Source of the DNA: a virus
DNA length: 64,000 nt
Virus record (IMG/VR): IMGVR_UViG_3300042520_002054
Coordinates: 56,709 to 120,708 of that record
Direction: 5' to 3' (one strand)
Positions 1-8,070 of the stretch are shown one piece after another. The translations under genes and the position numbers were made by a program. The notes beneath the pieces were generated by a model. That model was not told where the DNA came from. It did not search any database and worked only from the letters and a program-made list of their open reading frames with translations. Every line of letters begins with the position of its first letter. Within the stretch, counting starts at the first letter, position 1.

Positions 1-428
1 AAGAACGTTCTGTTACAGATAAACTGTATGGATTAGGTGAAGCTCTTACCGAACTAAAACGAACTTATAACTGCATGTTTATTGTCCTTACTCAGATGAA
101 TAGGGATATTGAAGGTGTAGAACGAAGAAAACCTCGAAGTGCTGGAAACTTTCCAACACCTAGTGATGTGTTTGGTTCAGATGCTTTACTGCAACATGCA
201 GACACCTTAATTGCAATTAACAGACCTGCAGATTTCAACATATTTGAATATGGCGCACCTGGTTTTGTTATTCATGACAAAAACGTAATGGCTGTGCATA
301 TATTAAAATCACGTAACTCTGAAACAGGTATGCTTTGGTTTTTAGGTGAGTTTAAAAAAATGAACTTACTAGAACTAGAAGAAACACACCCTTATTACCC
401 CGTATCCACAGTACCAATTAAAAAGTAA
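1..428 (+). CDS. DnaB-family replicative helicase, C-terminal fragment
   Basis: This is the 3' end of a gene that begins before the window; the frame is open from base 3, so the first internal ATG at 75 is not the start. The visible ~141 residues look like the end of a DnaB-type RecA-fold helicase core: a FIVLTQMNRD strand matching the 'sQlNR' (H3) region, a basic KPRSAGN stretch, and a SDALLQHADTLIAINRP segment equivalent to the 'sgaIEqdADvv' motif. DnaB-type helicases unwind the replication fork as hexamers and work with the primase, which lies about 2 kb downstream. The Walker A region lies outside the window, so ATPase competence cannot be judged. It is the first gene of a closely packed plus-strand replication cluster, 3 nt before the next start codon. 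The family call is fairly secure; the full length is unknown. Confidence 0.75.
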   Translation, partial: ERSVTDKLYGLGEALTELKRTYNCMFIVLTQMNRDIEGVERRKPRSAGNFPTPSDVFGSDALLQHADTLIAINRPADFNIFEYGAPGFVIHDKNVMAVHILKSRNSETGMLWFLGEFKKMNLLELEETHPYYPVSTVPIKK

Positions 429-431
429 AGT

Positions 432-992
432 ATGTATTCAACACCATTATCTGAAGAAAAACCTACTTACACAAAACCAGATTCTGAAGTAAGAATCGAA
501 AAAACGAAAGCAATTAAAGATTTTTGGAAGGAAGCTTTAGTTGCTACTACATTCAAAGGAATGTATGTTGTCCCAAAAGTATTATACAAACCTTCCGGTA
601 AAAGCTATGATGTAATTAGCTGTTATGCAACCGAGCTATCTAAAGGTGATATGCTTGTAGAGTACGTCAATTTTCAATATGACGTAATTGATGAAGATAG
701 GACACTATACTTGCTAAGGTATAATCCAAACTTCGAGAGTGAATATGAAGATCGTGGTAATGGTAGTTTTACCATTAAAGCGGAAAAATTACAGAAAGTT
801 GTAAGCTACAATGATTTACGTAGTGCTTCTACTGAAAGAACAGAAGAAGAAGTTGCAACTTTTTTAGAACAAGGTGAGCAAGAGGATGCTAATTTTAACA
901 AGCTTACTGTACGTGACTTGTATGCAATTATCCAAAACAAACCTGTTTCTAACAAACCTTGGTTAAATAAGGTCATTTTGAAAAACAAATAG
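432..992 (+). CDS. hypothetical protein (186 aa) in replication cluster
   Basis: I do not recognise this protein. It is soluble-looking, with no signal peptide or membrane segment. The N-terminus is charged, with Lys/Glu-rich helices around residues 10-35. A central beta-like segment follows (GMYVVPKVLYKPSGKSYDV), then a Glu-rich helix near 135-155 and a basic end. It starts 3 nt after the helicase fragment and ends in TAG one base before the ATPase gene, so it is almost certainly co-transcribed and perhaps translationally coupled with them. Its place between a DnaB-type helicase and a Sak4-like ATPase suggests an accessory role in replication or recombination. That is inferred from position only. 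Confidence 0.7.
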   Translation: MYSTPLSEEKPTYTKPDSEVRIEKTKAIKDFWKEALVATTFKGMYVVPKVLYKPSGKSYDVISCYATELSKGDMLVEYVNFQYDVIDEDRTLYLLRYNPNFESEYEDRGNGSFTIKAEKLQKVVSYNDLRSASTERTEEEVATFLEQGEQEDANFNKLTVRDLYAIIQNKPVSNKPWLNKVILKNK

Positions 993-993
993 T

Positions 994-1779
994 ATGACAG
1001 CAACGACAGAAGCAAAAAGACCAGCAGCTGTTTCTGCGCCGGGAATTGTACTCCCGACAAAGAAATCACCAGCACTAACTAAAAGTCCTAAGACACTTGT
1101 GATTTTTAGTAAACCAAAAGTTGGTAAGACAAGCTTGCTTGCAGGACTTGAGAACTGTTTAATTCTCGACTTAGAGAATGGAACAGATTACTTAGAAGCT
1201 ATGAAGCTAAAAGTAAGTTCTGCGCAAGACATCAAACCAATTGTATCAGCAATTATTGAAGCGGGTAAACCGTACAAATACATTGCTATTGACACAATCA
1301 CAGCACTAGAAGACATGTGTATTCCGGTAGCTGAGCGATTGTACAGTGATTCACCAATGGGTAAAAATTGGTTTACAGAAGGAAAACCAAAATATGGTTC
1401 TATTCTAAACCTACCCAATGGTGCAGGATATCCCTGGTTGCGTGAAGCATTTACCAGAGCTATTGAACTCATCCGTCACGCTGCGGATAATATCATTCTA
1501 ATAGGTCATATTAAAGACACTCTATTAGAAAAAAATGGAGCTGAATTTTCAGCACTAGACTTAGACTTAACAGGAAAATTGAAACGCATCACAACATCAA
1601 ATGCTGATGCAATAGGTTACCTGTATCGTAAAGGAGACAAAAACTTTTTAAGTTTCAAAACAACAGATGAAATCAGTTGTGGTGCTCGACCTGAGCATTT
1701 GCGTAACAAAGAGTTTGTAATCTCTGAAGTAACAGATAGTGGGCTTGTCACTCACTGGAACGAAATATACATCGACTAA
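994..1779 (+). CDS. Sak4-like RecA-fold ATPase (recombination)
   Basis: P-loop ATPase of the phage Sak4/AAA_24 type, a RecA-like core without the full RecA architecture. A Walker A motif (SKPKVGKTSL, with G44-K45-T46) follows a Ser/Pro-rich N-terminal tail. A Walker B-like strand ends YKYIAIDT (D100). The order P-loop, 'LDLENGTDY' strand and 'IDTITALE' segment is typical of these ATPases. Known family members promote single-strand annealing together with a phage SSB. Here the next gene (1811-2542) is a plausible SSB, which strengthens the reading. At 261 residues it is within the usual range. The start at 994 is one base after the preceding stop. Which DNA transaction it drives in this phage is inferred. 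Confidence 0.75.
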   Translation: MTATTEAKRPAAVSAPGIVLPTKKSPALTKSPKTLVIFSKPKVGKTSLLAGLENCLILDLENGTDYLEAMKLKVSSAQDIKPIVSAIIEAGKPYKYIAIDTITALEDMCIPVAERLYSDSPMGKNWFTEGKPKYGSILNLPNGAGYPWLREAFTRAIELIRHAADNIILIGHIKDTLLEKNGAEFSALDLDLTGKLKRITTSNADAIGYLYRKGDKNFLSFKTTDEISCGARPEHLRNKEFVISEVTDSGLVTHWNEIYID

Positions 1780-1810
1780 ACTAAACATTTAACTTTAAAT
1801 AATAAAAACC

Positions 1811-2542
1811 ATGAATTTCAGAATTGACGATTTTGACGTAAACAAAGATCTCAACCAGTCAGGTGGAAACAGTAATTCACCACTTCTTGAACCAGGTACT
1901 CACCAAGTTCGTTTGGTAGACATGTACTTGAAAACACCAGGTTATGATGCAAAAAAGGAAAAGTATGAACTTATCCTAGTTCTAGAAGGACCTAATATGG
2001 GACCTGATTTTAAAGGATGGTTGAAAGATCCTATGAATCCTAGTCGTGGAAGCTTTGAAGGTAAAAGTGCAAATGTCAAGCATGACTTCTGGGCATTTAG
2101 TACATACACCAATAAGCGTGGTGAAAATGTAGATCGTGACCAACAGATTTTCCGTTGGGTAAATTCGTTTGCATTTTACATTGGTAAAATGGAAGCATTG
2201 CGTGCAGCAAATATTGATGAAGCTACTATTGAAGACTATGTAGCAGCAGCAAAAAATGTTTTAGCTGATGTAAATCACTGGTTCTACGCAACAGTTGCTG
2301 GACAGCAGTACAAGAACAAAAATGGTTATGACGCATTTACATTGTTCTTTCCTAAACCTACTAAGCTTCAGCAACCTTATGCATACTCACCTGATGGTGA
2401 CATGCCTGGAAATATTCTTGCGTTTAATCCTGAAGAACACATTACTGTTAAAAAAGAGCGTGAAGCTGAACCATTGTCTGATGGTTTTAGCGTAAATGGT
2501 AGTTATGCACCAGCAAATGGTTTTAACGACTTGTCACTCTAA
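1811..2542 (+). CDS. probable single-stranded DNA-binding protein
   Basis: A 243-aa acidic protein with a beta-rich N-terminal half (GTHQVRLVDMYLK..., KYELILVLEG) and a short acidic tail rich in Gly, Asn and Asp ending NGFNDLSL. The OB-fold-like pattern, acidic disordered C-terminus and position directly after a Sak4-like ATPase suit a phage SSB, which would coat ssDNA at forks and recombination intermediates. I cannot identify a defined Pfam family from the sequence. It follows a 31-nt A-rich leader (ataaaaacc before the ATG) rather than a Shine-Dalgarno sequence. A strong hairpin terminator follows at 2560-2594, so this may be the most abundant transcript end of the early cluster, as expected for an SSB. 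The function is an inference of moderate strength. Confidence 0.55.
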   Translation: MNFRIDDFDVNKDLNQSGGNSNSPLLEPGTHQVRLVDMYLKTPGYDAKKEKYELILVLEGPNMGPDFKGWLKDPMNPSRGSFEGKSANVKHDFWAFSTYTNKRGENVDRDQQIFRWVNSFAFYIGKMEALRAANIDEATIEDYVAAAKNVLADVNHWFYATVAGQQYKNKNGYDAFTLFFPKPTKLQQPYAYSPDGDMPGNILAFNPEEHITVKKEREAEPLSDGFSVNGSYAPANGFNDLSL

Positions 2543-2559
2543 TTTTTAACTGATAGTAA

Positions 2560-2594
2560 AATGGGGTGTAGTTAACGCTGCACCCCATTATTTT
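2560..2594 (+). terminator. Rho-independent terminator after the SSB-like gene
   Basis: The left arm AATGGGGTGTAG (2560-2571) pairs with CTGCACCCCATT (2578-2589), giving 12 pairs with one wobble around a TTAACG loop. ATTTTAT follows. It lies between the SSB-like gene and the primase. Confidence 0.8.
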
Positions 2595-2602
2595 ATAATT
2601 GT

Positions 2603-3613
2603 ATGTTCAGGGTTCGAGATTATGTCCACGATTTTACAGAAGTACCTTCCACATGGATCTTTGAGTACTATCTCAATTTATCTCAACAACTGCACGGACA
2701 AACAGTCTTAATACGCAGTGTGTTTAACAGTAAGGACAAAAATCCTTCGCTGTCTATTTATTACAATCGTCACCTCCAACAGTACAGGTTCAAATGTTTT
2801 TCGACAGGTATAGGAGGTTCGGCGATCGACCTTATGCAACACTTATGGAAGGTTGATTTTCATACTGCAACTAAAAAGATAATTGACGACTATGTTCAAT
2901 TTATTAACAGCGGTAAGAGTTTCAATCGAACTATTTATGAAGGTGCTACATGGAGAGTCAAGGATTACACACCTCGAATCTGGAATACAAACGACGCTAA
3001 ATACTGGACACCTTTCAATATTGACAGTAAACTTTTAGAAAAATACAATGTGGTTCCTTTGGACAACTATGTAATGTTTCGTAAAAAAGGTTCTGAATGT
3101 CAAGATGATGAGTCCTTTATCACTAAAAGTGAATACATATATGGTTTCTTTAACCGAGATGGTAAATTGTATAAAATTTATCGACCGTTAGATAAAGAAC
3201 GCAAATTCTTAAAGATTGGAAACTACTTACAGGGATTGGACCAGTTAGAAATGCTGGATTACCTTGTAATAGTTTCCTCTCTTAAGGATATAATGTGTAT
3301 GAAATCTTTAGGTTTTAAGGTAGATTTAGTTGCGCCAGATAGTGAAAACTCGACATTGTCAGAACAGCAAATAGATGAATTCAAAGCAAACTATAAAGCT
3401 GTTATAACTCTATTTGACAATGATGATGCAGGTATTAAAAACATGAAGAAATACGAGGAGTTGTATAAACTCCCCTTTGTGTATTTACCTATGAGTAAAG
3501 ATGTAAGTGACTCTGTAAAGCAGTTCGGTAAAGAGAAAGTTCTATATGAACTTGCACCAAGGTTGCAACGAGCGATTGAAAAATATGAAGAATATCATCC
3601 TGAAAATACGTGA
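2603..3613 (+). CDS. DnaG-like DNA primase with degenerate zinc finger and Toprim variant
   Basis: A 336-aa primase-type protein. The N-terminal region (about 35-82) keeps the outline of a CHC2 zinc-binding domain: KNPSLSIYY, then YRFKCFSTGIGGSAIDL. The expected CPFH is replaced by VFNSK, and only C65 of the usual cysteines remains, so zinc binding is unlikely. The C-terminal half is Toprim-like with the metal-binding LFDNDDAG (D272/D274). The first Toprim glutamate is missing: the strand reads VSSLKDIMC (224-232) where 'EG..D' is normal. Primases synthesise RNA primers at the fork and act with the DnaB helicase whose gene ends at 428. The gene begins 9 nt after the terminator hairpin and ends TGA. 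I am confident of the primase-like fold, but whether the altered metal site is active cannot be told from sequence. Confidence 0.78.
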   Translation: MFRVRDYVHDFTEVPSTWIFEYYLNLSQQLHGQTVLIRSVFNSKDKNPSLSIYYNRHLQQYRFKCFSTGIGGSAIDLMQHLWKVDFHTATKKIIDDYVQFINSGKSFNRTIYEGATWRVKDYTPRIWNTNDAKYWTPFNIDSKLLEKYNVVPLDNYVMFRKKGSECQDDESFITKSEYIYGFFNRDGKLYKIYRPLDKERKFLKIGNYLQGLDQLEMLDYLVIVSSLKDIMCMKSLGFKVDLVAPDSENSTLSEQQIDEFKANYKAVITLFDNDDAGIKNMKKYEELYKLPFVYLPMSKDVSDSVKQFGKEKVLYELAPRLQRAIEKYEEYHPENT

Positions 3614-3614
3614 G

Positions 3615-3642
3615 TTCTACAAAATAAGTTAAATTTGTAGAA
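3615..3642. promoter_or_regulatory. Inverted repeat overlapping a TAnnTTTG-type promoter
   Basis: TTCTACAAA (3615-3623) and TTTGTAGAA (3634-3642) are a perfect 9-bp inverted repeat with a 10-nt spacer. The right arm contains TAAATTTG (3630-3637), an exact match to the Bacteroidetes -7 element TAnnTTTG. It sits 12 nt before the RusA-like gene start. No TTTG -33 element is visible at the expected spacing. Confidence 0.55.
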
Positions 3643-3653
3643 ATCCGTATCCT

Positions 3654-4085
3654 ATGTTGATATTCATACCAGGTGCTGTACCCTCGTCCAAAAACAGCAG
3701 AATCCGTACAAAGTCAGGTTTATTCATTGCATCTAAAGCAACACAAACCTGGAGAAAAAATACAATGCAATACTGGAGTCTGTATCGAAAAGCTTTTGTA
3801 GAACAGTGTATTGGCAAGTCTCAACCTTTCTTTATTGGTTTTCATTTTGTACGGGGTACTAAACACCGTTGGGATTTTATCAATCCTTGTCAAACTATTC
3901 AAGATGAAATGACCCATCATGGGTGGTTAACAGATGACTCTGTTGACGAAATGTTACCCCTACCCTTAAAAGTAGACGGTAATTACTGGTCTTACGATAA
4001 GAACCATGCGGGTGTATATATAAAAGTATTATCTACACCTGAAGAAGCAAATTTTAATTTTTCAAAGACCGCAGTACATGTATAA
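3654..4085 (+). CDS. RusA-like Holliday junction resolvase (variant active site)
   Basis: A 143-aa protein of the RusA/endodeoxyribonuclease type. The pattern RWDFINPCQTIQDEM (about 72-86) followed by WLTDDSVDEM (91-100) matches the family core, in which Asp residues and an Asn sit before a 'D.L/DD' segment. D74, N77, D84 and D94/D95 are candidate metal ligands. Compared with E. coli RusA (D70, D72, K76, D91), the second Asp and the Lys appear replaced by I76 and Q80. RusA proteins cut four-way junctions, so the role would be resolving recombination or replication intermediates before packaging. It overlaps the downstream nuclease gene by 8 nt, so the two are coupled. The family call is reasonable; activity is unproven given the substitutions. 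Confidence 0.68.
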   Translation: MLIFIPGAVPSSKNSRIRTKSGLFIASKATQTWRKNTMQYWSLYRKAFVEQCIGKSQPFFIGFHFVRGTKHRWDFINPCQTIQDEMTHHGWLTDDSVDEMLPLPLKVDGNYWSYDKNHAGVYIKVLSTPEEANFNFSKTAVHV

Positions 4086-5118
4086 ATTTAATTCAGACGC
4101 AATCGACGCAGGCACTAGACTTAGACTTGAAGAAGAATTTTTTTCAAATAGGTTTACATTGTCATATAGCGGATTAAACAGATTGCTTTATTCCCCGCAG
4201 TTATTCTACAACGACTATGTGCTTAAAGGTAAGCAGGAGTCTGTTGACAAATATTTGGTTGAAGGTAAGTTGATTCATTGTCTATTACTTACACCACATG
4301 AATTTGACAAACAATTTGCTATTACACCGAAGGATCTTCCATCAGATAGCGCAAAAGCATTATTGCACACTTTGTTTAATCATCACTCTGAGCTTTCAAA
4401 AACAGAGGATTATGATGGTCGTACACAATTGGAAGAATACGGTAACGCAGTATTAGATATTCTTACAGATATGAATCTTCATCAGTCGCTTAAAACTGAT
4501 GCTCAAAGGTTAGAGAAAATCATTATTGATAAGAATATTGAGTATTGGAATTACCTGCTTAATGCTGATGGTAGAAGCATTGTTGATGACAATCAAATGG
4601 AATTTGCTAAACAAGTTGTAGAAACTATTAAAGCAAAATCTAGGATTAATCAATTGATGGGACTTACCGTAGATCCTTTTGATAAAGTTCAGGTCCTGAA
4701 CGAGTTTTATGTACATCTACCAGCTGAACATTTACCTTTTGATCTTAAAGGGTTTATTGACAACTTGGTTATTGATCATAATGCTAAAATTATCAGGATT
4801 AATGATTTGAAAAAGTCTTCAAAAGATATTCAAAACTTCAAAGATTCGATTGATTACTATCGTTATGACTTGCAAGCAGCAATGTATTATACATTGATTG
4901 TCAATACATTAGCTAAAGAGTATGGTTACGATGTAGAGTTTCGATTTATTGTAGTAGACTCTTTGATGCAAGTAGCTCCTTATAAGGTTTCAGCAAAGAC
5001 TATGGAGGAATGGGTCAATAATCTCAACACTAAATTGGAAGAAGCATCTTACCATTTTGAGAAAAGAGATTTCGATCTCCCTTATCTATTTGCAGTAAAC
5101 CAAGAAGTAGAGCTATGA
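4078..5118 (+). CDS. PD-(D/E)XK exonuclease (RecE/exonuclease VIII-like)
   Basis: A 346-aa nuclease. The start, YSGLNRLLYSPQLFYNDY, resembles the 'S.s.l..f..cP..y' opening of Cas4/RecE-type enzymes. H61 or H62 in KYLVEGKLIHCLLL may be the His of motif 'GxxxH'. The catalytic pair is GFIDN (D228) and NDLKKS (D243-x-K245), the classic D...(D/E)xK spacing, and YRYDLQAAMYY supplies the usual following QxxxY helix. Enzymes of this type resect DNA ends to give ssDNA. With the Sak4-like ATPase, SSB-like protein and RusA-like resolvase, it would form a phage recombination set. It overlaps its neighbours at both ends (8 nt upstream, ATGA downstream). Motifs are complete, so the fold assignment is strong. 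Confidence 0.8.
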   Translation: MYKFNSDAIDAGTRLRLEEEFFSNRFTLSYSGLNRLLYSPQLFYNDYVLKGKQESVDKYLVEGKLIHCLLLTPHEFDKQFAITPKDLPSDSAKALLHTLFNHHSELSKTEDYDGRTQLEEYGNAVLDILTDMNLHQSLKTDAQRLEKIIIDKNIEYWNYLLNADGRSIVDDNQMEFAKQVVETIKAKSRINQLMGLTVDPFDKVQVLNEFYVHLPAEHLPFDLKGFIDNLVIDHNAKIIRINDLKKSSKDIQNFKDSIDYYRYDLQAAMYYTLIVNTLAKEYGYDVEFRFIVVDSLMQVAPYKVSAKTMEEWVNNLNTKLEEASYHFEKRDFDLPYLFAVNQEVEL

Positions 5119-5684
5119 TTCAAGATCTGTATAAGACTTATTTTCAAAAATCCAAGGTATTTCTATATCCTCTCATAGGGATAAGTAGAAAGGCAGCTTA
5201 CCGTCCCAGCAATACTTATATTGCTTGGGATGGTAGGTTCACACCTGAAGACTGCAAACTAATTGCAGTTTACAAGGTTGACGATTCTGATGAGTGGAAG
5301 CAGTTCCATTTAAATATTCTGCTGAAGAATAGGATGTTTAATTCATTCTATACTTCCAAGGATTTGACTGAGAATATCTATGTATTTGATCTGTTTTATC
5401 ATAAAGCTGATTATAAGCATATTATAAGAGGTCAATACTCTAAAATACAATCACATCCTAGAGGTTTAATTCTTAACCATTTCGGACATAATACACCTGA
5501 GTGGGCATATGTAGAAAGTTTCTTAATTCCTAAGAAGCACTTCAAACAATATGCTGAAATGCTAGGTGTCGATCAAGAAGATCTAGAATCTGTAGGTGAA
5601 TTGTGTTCACCACCAGATTTAGAAAAAGAAACTTTATCTCTAGAAACAGTTGATTATTTTGGAGAACTTGTCAAAGAAATTTAA
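5115..5684 (+). CDS. hypothetical protein (189 aa)
   Basis: No family recognised. It starts with an ATGA overlap with the exonuclease gene, implying translational coupling and perhaps a joint function. The protein is mixed alpha/beta with many aromatic residues (for example SFYTSKDLTENIYVFDLFYH), several basic-aromatic stretches, and an acidic C-terminus. No membrane segment, signal peptide or known catalytic motif is visible. The stop codon lies inside the promoter of the next gene (5682-5689). A role as an exonuclease partner is inference from coupling only. Confidence 0.65.
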   Translation: MIQDLYKTYFQKSKVFLYPLIGISRKAAYRPSNTYIAWDGRFTPEDCKLIAVYKVDDSDEWKQFHLNILLKNRMFNSFYTSKDLTENIYVFDLFYHKADYKHIIRGQYSKIQSHPRGLILNHFGHNTPEWAYVESFLIPKKHFKQYAEMLGVDQEDLESVGELCSPPDLEKETLSLETVDYFGELVKEI

Positions 5685-5695
5685 TTTTGTAGAAC
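5658..5695 (+). promoter_or_regulatory. Bacteroidetes-type promoter (TTTG-N20-TAnnTTTG)
   Basis: TTTG at 5658-5661, then exactly 20 nt, then TAATTTTG at 5682-5689. This matches the Bacteroidetes sigma consensus (-33 TTTG, -7 TAnnTTTG). TAGAAC follows directly, as in the other copies of the recurring motif. It precedes the gene starting at 5715 by about 20 nt. Confidence 0.65.
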
Positions 5696-5714
5696 TCATA
5701 AAAAAACCAATGTC

Positions 5715-6077
5715 ATGGCAGAAAAATCAATGCTTGTAACAACTATGGAATGGAACGGTACACCGACATTCCGAATGATTCCTATTAACATCGACTGTCC
5801 TTATGTAGATGTAATTTTTGATCCTCGTGAAAAAACTCTTGCTGTTATCAGTTCAAGTGTTAAAGAAAAACCTCAAATGTTACCTAAGCTAAACGACAAG
5901 GGACAATTGATGCAATTACGTGGTAATGATTACGCTCAAGAACGTCGTATCATGGAAGCTTATTATGAATACTATATCCAAGATTTGACGGATATTGAAA
6001 CTTTTGTAAAGCACTTTGCTGTAAACTCAGATCACCCAGTGATTAAAACAGCAATCGAAACAGATTATAATAAGTGA
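5715..6077 (+). CDS. hypothetical protein (120 aa)
   Basis: Unrecognised small soluble protein. It has beta-like segments (VDVIFDPREKTLAVISS) and a helical C-terminal half with Tyr-rich YYEYYIQD. The start at 5715 was chosen over the ATG at 5710 because that frame closes after nine codons. The leader is A-rich and follows the best host-type promoter in the window, so this gene probably begins its own transcription unit running into the DNA polymerase gene 19 nt downstream. Small proteins in this position are often polymerase accessory or ssDNA-handling factors, but nothing in the sequence proves it. Confidence 0.65.
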   Translation: MAEKSMLVTTMEWNGTPTFRMIPINIDCPYVDVIFDPREKTLAVISSSVKEKPQMLPKLNDKGQLMQLRGNDYAQERRIMEAYYEYYIQDLTDIETFVKHFAVNSDHPVIKTAIETDYNK

Positions 6078-6095
6078 TTACAATAGTTTCATCCC

Positions 6096-8069
6096 GTGTC
6101 TATGAATCGTACATTTTGGATAATGGACTATGAAACAATAGTAAATTGTTTTATAGCTGTTTTTGAAGCGTATGACCGGGATGAACGTAAAGTATTTGTA
6201 ATTAATCGTGACAGAAATGACGCTGTTGCATTTATCAAATTTCTTGATGAATGTATTGTAAGTGACAGCTGGCACTTTGGTTACAATAATATTGCTTTTG
6301 ACGCCCAGATTACGCAGTATATACTGGTAAACCGTGAAGCTATACTAAAAGGTAGTAGTGATGAAGTCACTATGATGATCGCTCAGTATGCCGGAACGGT
6401 AATTAATAAATCTAGGAACAATGAGTTCCATGATTTTAGAGAAGAAGACTTTTCTATCAAAGTGATTGACATTTTTAAACTCAATCACTGGGATAATCCT
6501 GCTAAAAGATCAAGCTTAAAGTGGATACAATACTCTTTAGATTGGAATAATGTACAAGAAATGCCGCATAAACACACTAATCCTGTGTTAACGAATGAAG
6601 TACTAAACGATCTGATAGGATATTGTATTAACGACGTTGCTTCTACTAAAAACATTTTTCATTACAAAGATGAGAAAGGTGTAGAAGTAATGAAAGAGCA
6701 AATACGACTGCGTTCTGAACTCAGTAAGCAGTATGGTATAAATCTTTACAGTGCTTCTGAGCCACGCATAAGTAAAGAAATGTTCTTACACTTTTTGAGC
6801 GAGCGTCTAAATCAGGATAAACGCACCATTAGAGGATATCGAACTAGCAGAAATAAGATTCAGATAAGTGATGTTCTATTACCATACATTGATTTCCATA
6901 CGCCGGAATTCAAAGCTATGTTCAACTGGTTTAAAAACCTTTCAATAGAAATCAGAGAAGAAAACACTTCTGACACAGAGAATAAAGGTCCTAAATATAC
7001 AATGCACTATAAAGGTGTAGAAACTGTATATGGTTTAGGTGGATTACATGGTTGTGCTAAACCAGGTATTTACGAAGCCAAAGACGATATGATTCTTGTG
7101 ACAGCAGATGTTACATCTTTTTATCCGAATCTAGCTATACGCAACAAGTGGAGTCCTGCTCACATTAAAAATGATGTATTCTGTGAGCTTTATGAATGGT
7201 TCTTTGAAGAGCGTAAAAAGTATCCTAAAGGTTCTACTCTCAATTATCTTTTTAAGATTATTCTAAACTCAACGTATGGTCTAAGTAAGAATGTTTATTC
7301 ATTCTTGTATGATCCTATGTTTACATTTAGAATTACAATCAACGGACAGTTATTGTTAAGCATGCTTTACGAAATGGTAATCACAAGAATACCTAACGCT
7401 GAAGCTATCATGCAAAACACAGATGGTTGTGAATTTATTATTCCCAAAGAATACAGAGGTATGTTTGAAAACATCTGTAAAGAATGGGAACAAATGACCA
7501 ATCTAGAACTTGAACTTGACGAGTACAAAAAGATGATTATATCAGATGTAAACAATTACATCGCGATGTACAAAAAAGAGGGTAAAGAACCAAAGTGTAA
7601 AGGACGTTTTGAGTTTTCAAATCTAGCACTGCATAAAAACAAATCATACCAGGTTGTCCCTAAAGCTTTGTATGCATACTTTGTTAACGGTATTGATCCT
7701 AAAGAATACATAGAATCTAATCGTAACATTTATGATTATTGTGCAGGTGCAAAAATTAAAGGTGACTGGCATTTCGTAGAGCGAAAAGTCATTGACGGAT
7801 GCTACATAGAAAATCAATTGCAAAATCTTGTGAGATATTATATCAGCAAGCATGGAGTAAAGATTATTAAATGCAGCTCTGACGGTAGAGAAATACAATT
7901 AGAAAGTGGTAAATGGTTACAATCTATTTTCAACGTATTTGACTCTAAAGCTTGGAATGACTATGATATTGATGAGTCATTCTATTTAGATAAAATCTAT
8001 CGTGAAATAGCAAAGATTGAAGAATCTAATCCATTAGTAAATTCTAACAAACAACTTACTTTATTCTAG
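6096..8069 (+). CDS. family B DNA polymerase with 3'-5' exonuclease
   Basis: A 657-aa replicative polymerase. The exonuclease domain carries Exo I MDYET (D11, E13), Exo II-like FGYNNIAFDA and Exo III-like YCINDVAST. The polymerase domain has motif A DVTSFYPNLA (D338), motif B KIILNSTYGLSKN and motif C MQNTDGCEF (D443). Motif C reads N-T-D where most family B enzymes have D-T-D; the second, essential Asp is kept. It should copy the phage genome with proofreading, together with the helicase and primase of this cluster. At 657 residues it is compact compared with 850-1000 aa T4-like enzymes. It ends TAG one base before the next gene. The family is certain; primer requirement and processivity partner are not visible. 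Confidence 0.92.
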   Translation: MSMNRTFWIMDYETIVNCFIAVFEAYDRDERKVFVINRDRNDAVAFIKFLDECIVSDSWHFGYNNIAFDAQITQYILVNREAILKGSSDEVTMMIAQYAGTVINKSRNNEFHDFREEDFSIKVIDIFKLNHWDNPAKRSSLKWIQYSLDWNNVQEMPHKHTNPVLTNEVLNDLIGYCINDVASTKNIFHYKDEKGVEVMKEQIRLRSELSKQYGINLYSASEPRISKEMFLHFLSERLNQDKRTIRGYRTSRNKIQISDVLLPYIDFHTPEFKAMFNWFKNLSIEIREENTSDTENKGPKYTMHYKGVETVYGLGGLHGCAKPGIYEAKDDMILVTADVTSFYPNLAIRNKWSPAHIKNDVFCELYEWFFEERKKYPKGSTLNYLFKIILNSTYGLSKNVYSFLYDPMFTFRITINGQLLLSMLYEMVITRIPNAEAIMQNTDGCEFIIPKEYRGMFENICKEWEQMTNLELELDEYKKMIISDVNNYIAMYKKEGKEPKCKGRFEFSNLALHKNKSYQVVPKALYAYFVNGIDPKEYIESNRNIYDYCAGAKIKGDWHFVERKVIDGCYIENQLQNLVRYYISKHGVKIIKCSSDGREIQLESGKWLQSIFNVFDSKAWNDYDIDESFYLDKIYREIAKIEESNPLVNSNKQLTLF

Positions 8070-8070
8070 T

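Noticed and set aside
3796-3806. TTTTGTAGAAC inside the RusA-like gene
   Set aside because: It matches the promoter motif core but sits mid-gene with no downstream start, so it is likely chance. Similar in-gene hits occur near 51510 and 59350.
5710-5739. ATG at 5710 as start of the 120-aa gene
   Set aside because: That frame stops after nine codons. The ATG at 5715 opens the full gene.
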